Shown here: in pieces, positions 8,130 to 16,834 of the stretch | Layout of the letters: every line of letters begins with the position of its first letter | Position numbering within the stretch: position 1 is the stretch's first letter | NCBI RefSeq assembly: GCF_965215815.1 | Contig: NZ_CBDCEO010000013.1 | Coordinates: 1,860,001 to 1,924,000, forward strand | DNA: 64,000 nt | Direction of reading: 5' to 3' | From: Poriferisodalis sp965215815 | GTDB lineage: Bacteria; Actinomycetota; Acidimicrobiia; Acidimicrobiales; Poriferisodalaceae | Notes under the pieces: model-generated | What the model saw: the letters and a program-made list of their open reading frames with translations, nothing else | What the model was told of the DNA's origin: nothing | Databases searched by the model: none | Program-made: the position numbers and the translations under genes

Positions 8130-9197
8130 CTAGGGCTGCCAGAGCTTGCGGTGGGGCATCGTTTCGAGGACGAGACGGCCGAAGCGGTCGCACTCGGCGA
8201 TGTGCGGATAGCCGGACAAGATAAAGGCGTCGATGCCGACATCGGAGTACGCGCCGAGCTTCGCAGCGACCTGGTCGGGGTCGCCGACGATGGCAGCGCC
8301 GGCTCCGCTGCGGGCCCGCCCGATGCCTGTCCAGAGTCCCTCTTCTGCGAAGCCCTCGCGGTCGGCGCTTTCGCGCAGCTGTGCCTGCCGCTGCACCCCG
8401 ACCGAGGCGGAGTCGAGTGCCCGTGACCGGATCGTCGCCCCCGTGTCGTCGTCGAGCTGGCTCACCAGTCGTCTGGTGGCGTCGACTGCCTCGGCGGTAG
8501 AGGGGCGCACGATCACGTGTGATCTCAAGCCGAACTGCAACTCGCGCCCGATCGCTGCTGCTCGGTCGCGCATCTCGTTGACCGTCTGGGCGACGCCCGC
8601 CACCGTGTCGGGCCAGGTCAGGAAGACGTCCGCTGCGACTGCAGCGGTGTGCTTGGCGTCGTCAGAGAAGCCGCCGAAATAGAACGGCGGGCAGCGTCCG
8701 CTCACCGTGCCGGCACGAGGCGGATCGAGCTGGACCGAGACGAACTCGCCGTCGAAGTCGACCGGCTGACCGTCGAGCAGGGTGCGCAGCACCGTCATGT
8801 ACTCGCGGGTGCGCTGGTAGCGAGGCGCTGATGGCAGCGGTGCGCCGGGCAGGTCGCTGGAGATGATGTTGATGGTCAGCCGGCCGCTGGACATCTGGTC
8901 GATGGTGGCGAGTTGGCGGGCCAGCTGGGGCGGCCACAGCTCGCCCATGCGGACAGCCAGGAGCAGGTTGATGCGCTCGGTCCGCGTCGCGATGCCAGCG
9001 GCAAAAGCGGTGGCATCGATGCCGAGTGCATAGCCCGAGGGCAGCAACACGTTGTCGAAGCCGTTGCGTTCGGCTGCCTGGACGATGTCGGCGCAGTGCT
9101 CCCATGAACTGGCCAAGGCGGGATCCGGCACGCCCAGAAACTCGTAGTCGTCGTCGCAGAGCGCCGAGAACCACGCAATCTCCGGCGCTGTGTTCAT
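8130..9197 (-). CDS. LLM-class flavin-dependent monooxygenase (SsuD-like)
   Basis: 355 residues of luciferase-like TIM barrel. It resembles alkanesulfonate monooxygenase over 'LLLAVRMGELWPPQLARQ' and 'GRLTINIISSD', where flavin-binding Ser/Asp positions sit in SsuD-like enzymes, and over 'PPFYFGGFSDDA' mid-protein. These enzymes use reduced flavin and O2, or F420, to attack C-S or C-C bonds; the substrate here is unknown. It is last in the leftward sugar locus, 31 bp behind the Gfo/Idh gene, so it is probably co-transcribed. A role with sulfonated sugars would fit the neighbourhood but is speculation. Confidence 0.8.
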   Translation of the reverse strand: MNTAPEIAWFSALCDDDYEFLGVPDPALASSWEHCADIVQAAERNGFDNVLLPSGYALGIDATAFAAGIATRTERINLLLAVRMGELWPPQLARQLATIDQMSSGRLTINIISSDLPGAPLPSAPRYQRTREYMTVLRTLLDGQPVDFDGEFVSVQLDPPRAGTVSGRCPPFYFGGFSDDAKHTAAVAADVFLTWPDTVAGVAQTVNEMRDRAAAIGRELQFGLRSHVIVRPSTAEAVDATRRLVSQLDDDTGATIRSRALDSASVGVQRQAQLRESADREGFAEEGLWTGIGRARSGAGAAIVGDPDQVAAKLGAYSDVGIDAFILSGYPHIAECDRFGRLVLETMPHRKLWQP

Positions 9198-9228
9198 GGA
9201 TGCATCTCCGCGAGCTCCGCTGCTGTGT

Positions 9229-10326
9229 TCACCGGCCCAATTCTTCCGGCTTGAGCAGTTCGTTCATGTGGACCGGCCGGCCCTCGTCGATCGAGAGATG
9301 AGCTGCGTGGCCGATGGCAACTGACCACAACCCGTCGTTCAGCGTGCACTCGGCCGGCTTGTCACCGATGACGGCGTCGCGGAAGCGCTCCAGCTCGATG
9401 AACGACGAGCCGTGGTGGTGCCCGACTATGGGCGCTTGGGAGGCGATTGGGTGCTCGGACACGTCGCCAATCCAGTCGCGTTCGCGCACCCCGATGCGCA
9501 GGACCGATTCGGGGATCAGCGCTTCGAGCTTCCCGTCGTCGCCCACCACCGACAGTTCCTCTTGGTTGTGTGTCGCATCGGCGAACATGCACAGGTCCAG
9601 CAGTGCTCGGGACCCCGATTCGAAGTCGACGATGACGAAGGCGTTGTCGAAGATGTCAGGGGTCTCGCCGTCGTAGCGCTCGTCGAGATGGTTGAGATCC
9701 TGTGCGCCCGACGCCATGACACGGACCGGCTGGCAGCCCACGATGAAGCGCATGAGGTCGAAGAAGTGGCAGCACTTCTCGACCAGCGTCCCGCCGGTGT
9801 TGCGATTGAAGCGGTTCCAGTCGCGCACCTTGGGCTGGAAGGGGAACCGGTGCTCACGGATGGAGACCATGCGGATCGTGCCCACCGTCCCAGCATGTGC
9901 CTGCTCGATGAGCGCTGCTACCGGCGCCATGTAGCGATACTCCAGACCAACCCAAGCGAGCGGCGAAGCGGTCCCGAGTGCATCGAGTCCTTCGATGATG
10001 CGGCGACACTCGTCGAGGGTGGTGGCCAACGGCTTTTCGATGAGCTGCGGCACGCCGGCTGATGCAACGTCCAAGACGATGTCGGTGTGGAGATGGTTGG
10101 GGGTGGCGATCACTATGGCGTCGCAGAGGCCTGCATCGAGCAGCTCGCTGTGGTCCCCGAAGCAGGGCACCGGGTCGAGCCCGTTGGCTGCCAGCAAATG
10201 CTGCGCCCCTTCGAGCGACGGACCCCAGTTGTCGCAGAACGCAGCCACCTCGGCGCCGTCCAGCGCGACCAGGTTGGCGATGTGCTCGATGCCCATCATG
10301 CCAGTGCCGATGATGCCGAAACGCAT
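9229..10326 (-). CDS. Gfo/Idh/MocA family oxidoreductase
   Basis: 365 residues from the ATG at 10326, which begins directly with the Rossmann strand 'MRFGIIGTGMMG'. 'EKPLATT' is the family signature carrying the catalytic Lys, and a beta-sheet dimerisation domain follows. Such enzymes oxidise or reduce sugars, inositols or sugar acids with NAD(P). A GTG at 10359 that overlaps the aldo/keto reductase stop as GTGA would add 11 residues and could allow translational coupling. The gene lies within the leftward alpha-glucoside-type operon, which suggests it processes an imported sugar. Confidence 0.88.
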   Translation of the reverse strand: MRFGIIGTGMMGIEHIANLVALDGAEVAAFCDNWGPSLEGAQHLLAANGLDPVPCFGDHSELLDAGLCDAIVIATPNHLHTDIVLDVASAGVPQLIEKPLATTLDECRRIIEGLDALGTASPLAWVGLEYRYMAPVAALIEQAHAGTVGTIRMVSIREHRFPFQPKVRDWNRFNRNTGGTLVEKCCHFFDLMRFIVGCQPVRVMASGAQDLNHLDERYDGETPDIFDNAFVIVDFESGSRALLDLCMFADATHNQEELSVVGDDGKLEALIPESVLRIGVRERDWIGDVSEHPIASQAPIVGHHHGSSFIELERFRDAVIGDKPAECTLNDGLWSVAIGHAAHLSIDEGRPVHMNELLKPEELGR

Positions 10327-10355
10327 CGGCCGATCGCTGGGGGCGGCGCCGCCGC

Positions 10356-11312
10356 TCACGGCAGCGGTTGTCCCTCGGAGGCTTCGATCACGTCGTAGAC
10401 ATCGTTGCGGTCGAGGTGCACACCCAGCGCAGCCTGCAAAGACACAAGCCGCTCGGGCTTCTGCGTTCCCACGATGGCGACCGGTGCAGTCGGATGAGCC
10501 AACACGAAGGCCACGCACACCGCGGCGCGGTTGACGCCCTCGCGCTCTGCGAGTCGGTCGAGCGTTTCGAGCAGCTCCGGCCGCACACCCTCACCCTCGG
10601 AAACGAGTCGCCCGCCTGCCAGCGGGCTCTGTCGCATGAGTCGCCCGCCTGCCAGCGGGCTCCATGCCAGCGGCACGATCCCTGTCTCGGAGCAGAGGTC
10701 GAGCGTGCCGTCGCGCATCGGATCGAGGCAGGCCGCCGAGAACTCGGGCTGGGTCGAGACGAGCGGATGGTCAAGGTGGGCCGCGAGGGCACGAGTCTGC
10801 GCTGGCGTGTAGTTCGACACGCCGACTGCGCCCACCCTGCCGCTTGCGATCAGCCCGTCCAGCGTGTCGGCAAGTTCGGCGGGGTGCGTGAACATGTCGG
10901 GCCGGTGGATTTGGTAGAGGTCGATCCGGTCGGTTCGCAGGCGCTGCAGCGAGGCGTCGCACGCCTCCTGCAGTGCCGCTGCGCCGGAGTCGTAGGGGAG
11001 CGGCGGCACGATGCCCCCCTTGGTGGCGAGGACCATCCGCTCCCGCAGCTCGGGTCGGGCGTCGAGCACGGCGCCGAGATTGGCTTCGCACGCACCGAAG
11101 CCAGTGCCGCCCCAGTCCATGCCATAGACATCGGCGAGATCCACGAGGTTTATGCCCAGGTCCAGACCGGCTTCGACGAACGCCCCATTGGCGCCGATAT
11201 CGCTGCTGGTGAACCGCCACAGTCCCAGCGCGAGCGGTCCGACGTCAGGTCCGTCTGGCCCGAGGCGTCTCGGCGTCGTCCGCACAAGCCCCGCTCGTGC
11301 ATCGGAGTTCAT
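10356..11312 (-). CDS. Aldo/keto reductase
   Basis: 318 residues. The start at 11312 follows a good ribosome site (GAGGAA, 6 nt spacing). The catalytic tetrad positions are visible: Asp58 in 'NLVDLADVYG', Tyr63, Lys98 in 'LATKGG' and His136 in 'YQIHRPD'. It reduces aldehydes or ketones, probably sugar-derived, with NADPH. After the strand 'IVPLAWSPLAGGRL' the segment 'SPLAGGRL' occurs twice because of a 33-bp in-frame duplication, an unusual insertion beside the cofactor site. It lies between permease G and the Gfo/Idh gene on the leftward operon. Confidence 0.9.
   Translation of the reverse strand: MNSDARAGLVRTTPRRLGPDGPDVGPLALGLWRFTSSDIGANGAFVEAGLDLGINLVDLADVYGMDWGGTGFGACEANLGAVLDARPELRERMVLATKGGIVPPLPYDSGAAALQEACDASLQRLRTDRIDLYQIHRPDMFTHPAELADTLDGLIASGRVGAVGVSNYTPAQTRALAAHLDHPLVSTQPEFSAACLDPMRDGTLDLCSETGIVPLAWSPLAGGRLMRQSPLAGGRLVSEGEGVRPELLETLDRLAEREGVNRAAVCVAFVLAHPTAPVAIVGTQKPERLVSLQAALGVHLDRNDVYDVIEASEGQPLP
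10605..10662. repeat. 33-bp-period in-frame direct repeat inside aldo/keto reductase
   Basis: A 25-bp sequence at 10605-10629 recurs exactly at 10638-10662, with period 33 bp (11 codons). It duplicates the residues 'SPLAGGRL' plus three linker residues without breaking the frame. Replication slippage is the likely cause. Confidence 0.9.
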
Positions 11313-11421
11313 CTTGGATTCCTCGGCTCTGTCGTCGGTCGGGTCGGGGCGCAGTCTGCCGGGACGATCCCGACGGCGTGCGCCGAACTCTTGTTGCGTT
11401 GTTGGAGAGCCGTGGCGCAGC

Positions 11422-12375
11422 TCAGGATTTGACCGAGCCCGCCAGCAGACCTCGCACGAAGAACCGCTGCAGGCCGAAGAACACGAGCAACGGCACGCCC
11501 GCTTGGATGAACGCGCCGGCAGAAAGCACATGCTCCCGAAGCCCGAATTCGCCCGCCAGCGAAGCGATCCGAATGGTGGCGGGCCACGCTTCGCCGTTCG
11601 CTCCGATCATTGTGATGGCCACCAGGTAGTCGTTCCAGGTCCACAGGAACTGGAAGATCGTGAACGCCGCCAGCGCCGGCACCGACAGCGGCACCACCAA
11701 GCGCCAGAAGATCGTGACGTGTCCGGCGCCGTCGATACGCGCTGCTTCGAACAGCTCTCCCGGCAGCGACGAGATGTAGTTGTGCAGCAGGAACACGGCG
11801 AATGGCATGGCGAACGCGGTGTGGGTGAGCCAGACGGCCGCAGCAGTGCCGGCAAGATCGAGATCGGGCAGCAAGGTGAGCGTGAACTCCGTACCTGGAA
11901 CGGACCAGTGCGCGCCGCCCGCGTACAGCTGCAGCAGCGGAAGCAGCGCGACTTGGTTCGGCAGCGCCAGGAGCGAGACGAAGCCGATGAAGAGCCACTC
12001 GCGGCCCTTGAAGGGGATCCACGCGAACGCATAGGCCGCCATCGCTGCGATCGCCACCGGGATCACCGTGGCCGGAATAGCGATTGCGAACGAGTTCACC
12101 AAGGCCCGCGAGAGCCCGCCTGTCTGATCGGTGCTCAGCACTTCGGTGTAGTTGGCGAACGTCCAGCCGCCCTCGGTGAACGACACCCACCATCCGCTCC
12201 CTCGCTGCGCGTCACGGGTGCGGAACGAGTTCAGCAGCAGGCTGCCGGCGGGGACGCTCCACGCGATGACGAGCACAAACAGCAGCCACGATGGGATGCG
12301 GCGCAGCGTTCCGTAGACGAGCTTGCCGGCGCGGTCCACCGGCCCGGTGCTGTGGTCCGCGGTTGCGATGCTCAT
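11422..12375 (-). CDS. ABC sugar transporter permease, MalG/AglG type
   Basis: 317 residues with six predicted membrane segments. The EAA loop 'EAARIDGAGHVTIFWRLV', which docks on the ATPase, lies in the C-terminal half. The ATG at 12375 overlaps the stop of the upstream permease as ATGA, so the two are translationally coupled. The C-terminus 'FFVRGLLAGSVKS' is typical of MalG-like proteins. It pairs with the 12372-13991 permease and the lipoprotein at 14195 to form a CUT1 importer. Confidence 0.9.
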   Translation of the reverse strand: MSIATADHSTGPVDRAGKLVYGTLRRIPSWLLFVLVIAWSVPAGSLLLNSFRTRDAQRGSGWWVSFTEGGWTFANYTEVLSTDQTGGLSRALVNSFAIAIPATVIPVAIAAMAAYAFAWIPFKGREWLFIGFVSLLALPNQVALLPLLQLYAGGAHWSVPGTEFTLTLLPDLDLAGTAAAVWLTHTAFAMPFAVFLLHNYISSLPGELFEAARIDGAGHVTIFWRLVVPLSVPALAAFTIFQFLWTWNDYLVAITMIGANGEAWPATIRIASLAGEFGLREHVLSAGAFIQAGVPLLVFFGLQRFFVRGLLAGSVKS

Positions 12376-13991
12376 GCGTCTGCTCGCTGCATGCGTCGGA
12401 TGTTGAAGGCCATCGCAGGCACGACCGCCAAGAACAGCACCACCGCCAGGGCGGAGCCGAGCCCGAAGTTCAGCTCGGTGAAGGCGCGCTGCCACATCTC
12501 GTTTGCAATGACTTGGGTGCCGAAGTTACCTGCCGTCATCACCTTCACGATGTCGTACACCTTCATGACCAGCACGATGAGCGTGGTAGCGACGACGGTG
12601 ATGGTGGGCACGATGGTCGGCATCGTCACGTGCCAGAAGGTCTGTCGTTCGGTGGCACCGTCCACCCGAGCAGCTTCAAGCATCTCGGTGGGCACAGCCT
12701 TGATGGCGGCGGACAGGATGACCATGGCGAACCCGGTCTGGATCCACACGAGCACCACCATGAGCCAGACGTTGTTAAACGGCGCTTCCTGCAGGAAGAG
12801 AATGGTTCCGGCCATGTGCTCGCCGTTGGGACCTGGCACTGAACCACCCACGCCTGGGCCCAAGAAGCGGTAAATCAGCCACAGCAGCGGCACGGCGCTC
12901 ACGGCGGCGCCGACGGCGAGGCCGACCTGCCGCCGCCGCGAGCCGAATGCGCACAGACCCGCCAGCGCCAGCGTGACAGCGCCGAGGAGCGCAACCGCCA
13001 CCCATGACCCCGTCGTGCGCGGGCGCAAGCTGCCTAAGCCGGACCAGATGGCGTTCAGCACCCCGGTCTGGGGCTTCTGCGGCGGCCGCGCGATGTACAT
13101 GAAACGCCAGATGATGCCCGCGCCGACAAACGAGATGGCCATCGGCAGGAATATGAGGCTCTTCGCTACCGACTCCCACCGGACCCGGTCGGCCAGCACA
13201 GCCGCGGCGAGGCCAAGTCCGGTCGAGAGCACGGTGACCACGACCACCCACCACAGGTTGTTCATCACCGTGCCGCGCAACGTCGAGAGCACGGCGAACG
13301 AGAGCACGAAAAGCCCGATACCAATCGGGCCGATCACGGATGGCAACGGTTCGAGCACCCTGCCCCGACGGCGTCCGGCGATCATGCCGATCAGCAGGCC
13401 GGCTGCTACCAACACAACGGCGGCGAAGAACAAGCGGCTGGTGAAGATGTCGGCCCAGCCGCTCAGATCGATGCTCTTCTCGTTGGTCAGGATCTCGCCG
13501 TAGTTGGACAGGCCGACCCATTCGACCGAGCGTTCGTCGAATACCGACAAGTAGATAGTTCGGATCAGCGGGATCACCAGTCCGAGGGCCACAAACAGCA
13601 CCGCTGGACCCAGGAATGTGAAGATGCGCCCGCGCTCGGTGAGGCGTTCTCGGCTGGCGCGCGATGGCGCACCAAGCGAGCCGATCAGGGCACCTGCAGC
13701 ACCGCCGACTACGGCACCTACAACGGCCCACTGCCAAATCGCGCTTCTCACCGCGGCCCATAGCCAAAATGTTGTGGACGCCTCGGCCGACAGCAACGGC
13801 AACCCGCCGAACACGTGATTACCGGCGAGCACCGCGCCCACAACGACGCCAATGAGCGCGCCAGAAACGGTGAGGAATCTGCGCCAGCGATCGACGGCGA
13901 GGTCGAACAGCCAGCTCGCTCCGACGAACAGCGCTGCGCTCGCTCCGACGGCGATGACAACGCTCGCCAGCGCATTCCCAAGCGCGCCCAT
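12372..13991 (-). CDS. ABC sugar transporter permease, MalF/AglF type, with N-terminal extension
   Basis: 539 residues, far longer than the ~300 of most CUT1 permeases. The EAA loop 'EAARVDGATERQTFWHVT' lies near residue 445. An N-terminal section (about 1-115) contains three or four extra hydrophobic segments before 'IFTFLGPAVLFVALGLV', the normal family beginning, and a central section carries further hydrophobic stretches. MalF-like permeases with added segments are known for alpha-glucosides. The start codon lacks a strong ribosome site, so the N-terminus is less certain. It lies 203 bp downstream of the binding-protein gene, with a hairpin between. Confidence 0.86.
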   Translation of the reverse strand: MGALGNALASVVIAVGASAALFVGASWLFDLAVDRWRRFLTVSGALIGVVVGAVLAGNHVFGGLPLLSAEASTTFWLWAAVRSAIWQWAVVGAVVGGAAGALIGSLGAPSRASRERLTERGRIFTFLGPAVLFVALGLVIPLIRTIYLSVFDERSVEWVGLSNYGEILTNEKSIDLSGWADIFTSRLFFAAVVLVAAGLLIGMIAGRRRGRVLEPLPSVIGPIGIGLFVLSFAVLSTLRGTVMNNLWWVVVVTVLSTGLGLAAAVLADRVRWESVAKSLIFLPMAISFVGAGIIWRFMYIARPPQKPQTGVLNAIWSGLGSLRPRTTGSWVAVALLGAVTLALAGLCAFGSRRRQVGLAVGAAVSAVPLLWLIYRFLGPGVGGSVPGPNGEHMAGTILFLQEAPFNNVWLMVVLVWIQTGFAMVILSAAIKAVPTEMLEAARVDGATERQTFWHVTMPTIVPTITVVATTLIVLVMKVYDIVKVMTAGNFGTQVIANEMWQRAFTELNFGLGSALAVVLFLAVVPAMAFNIRRMQRADA

Positions 13992-14084
13992 CGGCGCAGT
14001 CTTACAGGCGCGTGTGGTGCTGGTGCGCCCGCTCAGACTGCCGGGCCATGGCCGTCGAGGCGCTAGCCGCCGCTGTCAACGGCA

Positions 14085-14114
14085 GAGGCCGACCCGCTGG
14101 TGCGGGCCGGCCTC
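14085..14114. other. Intergenic stem-loop between binding-protein and permease genes
   Basis: A 13-bp stem with one mismatch closes on a TGGT loop, about 80 nt after the binding-protein stop. No T-tract follows on the transcribed minus strand. It therefore looks more like an mRNA-stabilising or partial-attenuation structure, as between malE and malF, than a full terminator. Confidence 0.45.
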
Positions 14115-14194
14115 CGGTCCGTTGTTTGGTTGTTGTTGCCGGTGCGCTCGGGTTCGCCCGCCGGAGCGAGCAAACCGTCATGTGTCAGCAATGA

Positions 14195-15595
14195 CTATCG
14201 GGGCCAGGAATCGTCGATGGCAGCGAAAGCCTCGGCGACTGTCTTGTCACCGTTGACTGCGCTGGTGCCCTCTGACCAGAAGGTGCCTGCGCCAACGGCT
14301 GCCGGCATGAGGTCGGAGCCGTCGAACCGGGCCGGGCTGGCGGTCTGCAGGATCTGCACGAACGACCTTTCGAGGTCGTTGTAGACGCTCAGGTCCTGCT
14401 GAGTGTTCGCCGACAGGAAGCCAGATTGGCCGCCGCCCTTGCGTGCAGACTGTGCAGCTTGGCGGGCCTCGGCGTATTCAGCGCTGCCCAGGAATTCCAT
14501 GACGGCCCACACCTCAGGTGCGTCGCGGAAGGCCGAGACGTAGGTGCCTGCGGTGAGCACTGGACGGTTGCCCTTGGCCGCTACAGCTGGGAAGTAGAAC
14601 ACGTCCACTTCCTGGCCCGGGCCAATGCTGGTGCCTTCAGGCAGGAATGCCGCGAAGAACGATGCCTGACGGTGCATGGCGCAGTCACCGGCAACCAGCG
14701 GTTCGCCGTTGTCGCCGAATGGCGTCGCAGCGATCGAACCGCCAGCGGCGTATACCGCTCCTGGTGCATTCCACAGTTCGAGCACGGTCTCAGCGACTCC
14801 CACGATGCGCGGGTCGGCGAATCCGACTTCGCCGGCGACCCACTGGTCGTAGACGTTCTCGTCCGTGATGCGCAGCACGAGGTCTTCCATCCAGTCGGTG
14901 AAGGCCCAGCCGGTAGCGGGACCGGACTCGATGCCGACGCACCACGGCGTGACGCCGTCGGCGATCATCTGGAACGACAGGGCGCCGATCTCCAGGAACG
15001 ACTCAGGCACCGAGTAGCCGCCGCTTTCGAAGATCGCCGTGTTGTACCAGACGATCGACTTCAGGTCGGTCTTGTTGGGGACACCGTAGAGGGTGCCGCC
15101 GAATGTGACGGTGTCCAGCGAGCCCGCAGGCCACTGTGCGGCGACGGCGGACTTGACGTCGTCGGGTACAGCCAGGATGTAGCTCTCAGCTGCGAAGTCG
15201 CCGACCTTGCCGGGCTGCGGGAAGACCGCGATGTCCGGCGGGTTTCCGCCGGCTGCCTGAGCGTTGATCTGGTCGGAGAAGTCACGAGCGCCGGTATAGA
15301 CGATCTCGATGCCGCTCTCGTCTGCGAAGACGTCGAGCGCGTCCTGCATGGCACCGGCCTCTTCATCGCTCGACTCGGGGCCATAGACCGTCACCTTGGT
15401 GCCCGCGAGCGGGTCCGCTTCGGTGGTCGTCGGAGCGGCTGTCGTGGCCGCAGGCGCGGCAGTGGTTGCGGCGGCAACGTCGTCGCCGCCGTCGTCATCG
15501 CTGCCGCAGGCCGCCGCAATGAGCCCGAATGCCAGCGCGATCGCCCAGAGCCGAGCTGCGCGGCGCCGGGTCGGCCGAGTGTTGTGGTCTTTCAT
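14195..15595 (-). CDS. Extracellular sugar-binding lipoprotein of ABC importer (AglE-like)
   Basis: 466 residues. The ATG at 15595 follows a strong GGGAGGA site. A twin-arginine-like basic N-terminus leads into a hydrophobic segment and lipobox 'IAAAC' with Cys30, so the protein would be a membrane-anchored lipoprotein. An Ala/Thr-rich linker precedes the type-1 solute-binding fold. 'GNPPDIAVFPQPG' and 'YGVPNKTDLKSIVWYN' match alpha-glucoside or maltose-type binding proteins. It delivers sugar to the permeases downstream. A LacI-type operator lies 47 bp upstream. Confidence 0.92.
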   Translation of the reverse strand: MKDHNTRPTRRRAARLWAIALAFGLIAAACGSDDDGGDDVAAATTAAPAATTAAPTTTEADPLAGTKVTVYGPESSDEEAGAMQDALDVFADESGIEIVYTGARDFSDQINAQAAGGNPPDIAVFPQPGKVGDFAAESYILAVPDDVKSAVAAQWPAGSLDTVTFGGTLYGVPNKTDLKSIVWYNTAIFESGGYSVPESFLEIGALSFQMIADGVTPWCVGIESGPATGWAFTDWMEDLVLRITDENVYDQWVAGEVGFADPRIVGVAETVLELWNAPGAVYAAGGSIAATPFGDNGEPLVAGDCAMHRQASFFAAFLPEGTSIGPGQEVDVFYFPAVAAKGNRPVLTAGTYVSAFRDAPEVWAVMEFLGSAEYAEARQAAQSARKGGGQSGFLSANTQQDLSVYNDLERSFVQILQTASPARFDGSDLMPAAVGAGTFWSEGTSAVNGDKTVAEAFAAIDDSWPR

Positions 15596-15641
15596 ACGTG
15601 TTCCTCCCTGAAGGGCTGCAAGATGATGAGCCTGTCCATGT

Positions 15642-15655
15642 TGCAAGCGCTTGCA
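15642..15655. promoter_or_regulatory. LacI-family operator, perfect palindrome
   Basis: The sequence TGCAAGCGCTTGCA is a perfect 14-bp palindrome with the central CG and TGCAA/TTGCA arms typical of LacI/GalR-family sites. It lies between the LacI gene and the binding-protein gene, 47 bp upstream of the latter's ATG, where bound repressor would block the transporter promoter. A 12/14 match lies upstream of the glucosidase (18637-18650). Confidence 0.8.
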
Positions 15656-15766
15656 GTCACTTGGTCGAAGCCTAGCGTGATGGCTCAACGCGCATGACGG
15701 TCGTGGTCATGCTGCAGCACTGGCTGTGCCGGTCGGCAGTGCGCCATGGGGCACTTGAGCCCGTGC

Positions 15767-16834
15767 TCAGGCGGCGCGCGGCGGCCCTACCGAGTCCCGA
15801 ACGATCAGCTTGGTATCGAGCTGGGTGTGCTGCGGCGGTGCGTTGCTCGTTCCGAGTATTTGCAGCACGAGTTCCGCGGCGGCAGTTCCCTGATCGGCAA
15901 CGTGCTGTCGAACGGTGGTCAAGCCCACGAGGCGGCTCTGATCGTGGTCGTCGACGCCAACGAGAGACACATCGTCGGGAATGCGCAGATCGAGATCGCG
16001 TGCCGCGAGCATCGCACCGAAGGCCTGTTCGTCGCACATGGCGAAGATTGCGCTCGGCCGTTCAGCAGAGCCCAGCAGCACATGGGCTGCCCGACGCGCT
16101 TCAGTCGAGCTGTTGCTTGTCGATACGGTCATCGACGGGTTCGGCGTCAGCCCCGCCTTCGTGTGTGCCCGGGCGTAGCCCTCCGCCCGATGACTGGGTA
16201 TGGAAAAGTTCAGCGACTCGCCGCTGCTCAGGCTGAGCAGTCCGATGTTTCGATGCCCATGATCAAGAAGAATCTCAGTAGCAACACAGCCGACGGCCAC
16301 GTTGTCCACCGTCACCGAGCTGAGCACCGGAGTCCTGACGCCGACGCTGACGGCGCGCCCGCCTTGGGCGACGAAGGCATCCGCATCCGCCTCGTGAACC
16401 GCAATGTCGATGAGCACCACCGCATCACTGCGGCCCGACCTCACGCTGTTCAGCTCGAAGAAGCGTCGTCTCTCATCCACACTTGCGACCCTTGACAACA
16501 GCAAGTCGTATCCCGCTGAGGCCGTCTCGAGGCCCAGGGCGCCCACGATTGTCGCGTTGAACCAGGTGGCAGGGTCTGGCACCGCGACGGCAATCGTGTT
16601 GGTTGTCCCTGCAGCCAGCCGGGCCGCCGGCAGGTTGGGGCGATAGTCGAGTTCCGCTGCAGCGGCATGCACTCGCTGCCGTGTGGCTGGCGCGACATGC
16701 TGCAGACCCCTCAGCGCACGGCTGACGGTGGCGGTGGATACTCCCGCAGCTCGAGCGACATCGCCTATGCGGATCATGGGAATGCCGTTGGGCGGGTGCT
16801 TGTTGCCAGTCTTCGGGGGCTGGTCTGCGCTCAT
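15767..16834 (-). CDS. LacI-family transcriptional regulator of the glucoside locus
   Basis: 355 residues. The ATG at 16834 overlaps the glucosidase stop as ATGA. The N-terminal helix-turn-helix is at 21-43 ('IRIGDVARAAGVSTATVSRA') and is followed by the hinge and a periplasmic-binding-like sensor domain ('AIFAMCDEQAFGAM', 'VSLVGVDDHD'). It probably represses both the glucosidase and transporter promoters through the two palindromes noted and is released by a glucoside or its derivative. Co-transcription with the glucosidase would make it autoregulated. Confidence 0.93.
   Translation of the reverse strand: MSADQPPKTGNKHPPNGIPMIRIGDVARAAGVSTATVSRALRGLQHVAPATRQRVHAAAAELDYRPNLPAARLAAGTTNTIAVAVPDPATWFNATIVGALGLETASAGYDLLLSRVASVDERRRFFELNSVRSGRSDAVVLIDIAVHEADADAFVAQGGRAVSVGVRTPVLSSVTVDNVAVGCVATEILLDHGHRNIGLLSLSSGESLNFSIPSHRAEGYARAHTKAGLTPNPSMTVSTSNSSTEARRAAHVLLGSAERPSAIFAMCDEQAFGAMLAARDLDLRIPDDVSLVGVDDHDQSRLVGLTTVRQHVADQGTAAAELVLQILGTSNAPPQHTQLDTKLIVRDSVGPPRAA

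Noticed and set aside
14085..14114. Rho-independent terminator after the binding-protein gene
   Set aside because: There is no T-tract on the transcribed strand and the permease genes continue downstream, so it is listed only as a stem-loop.
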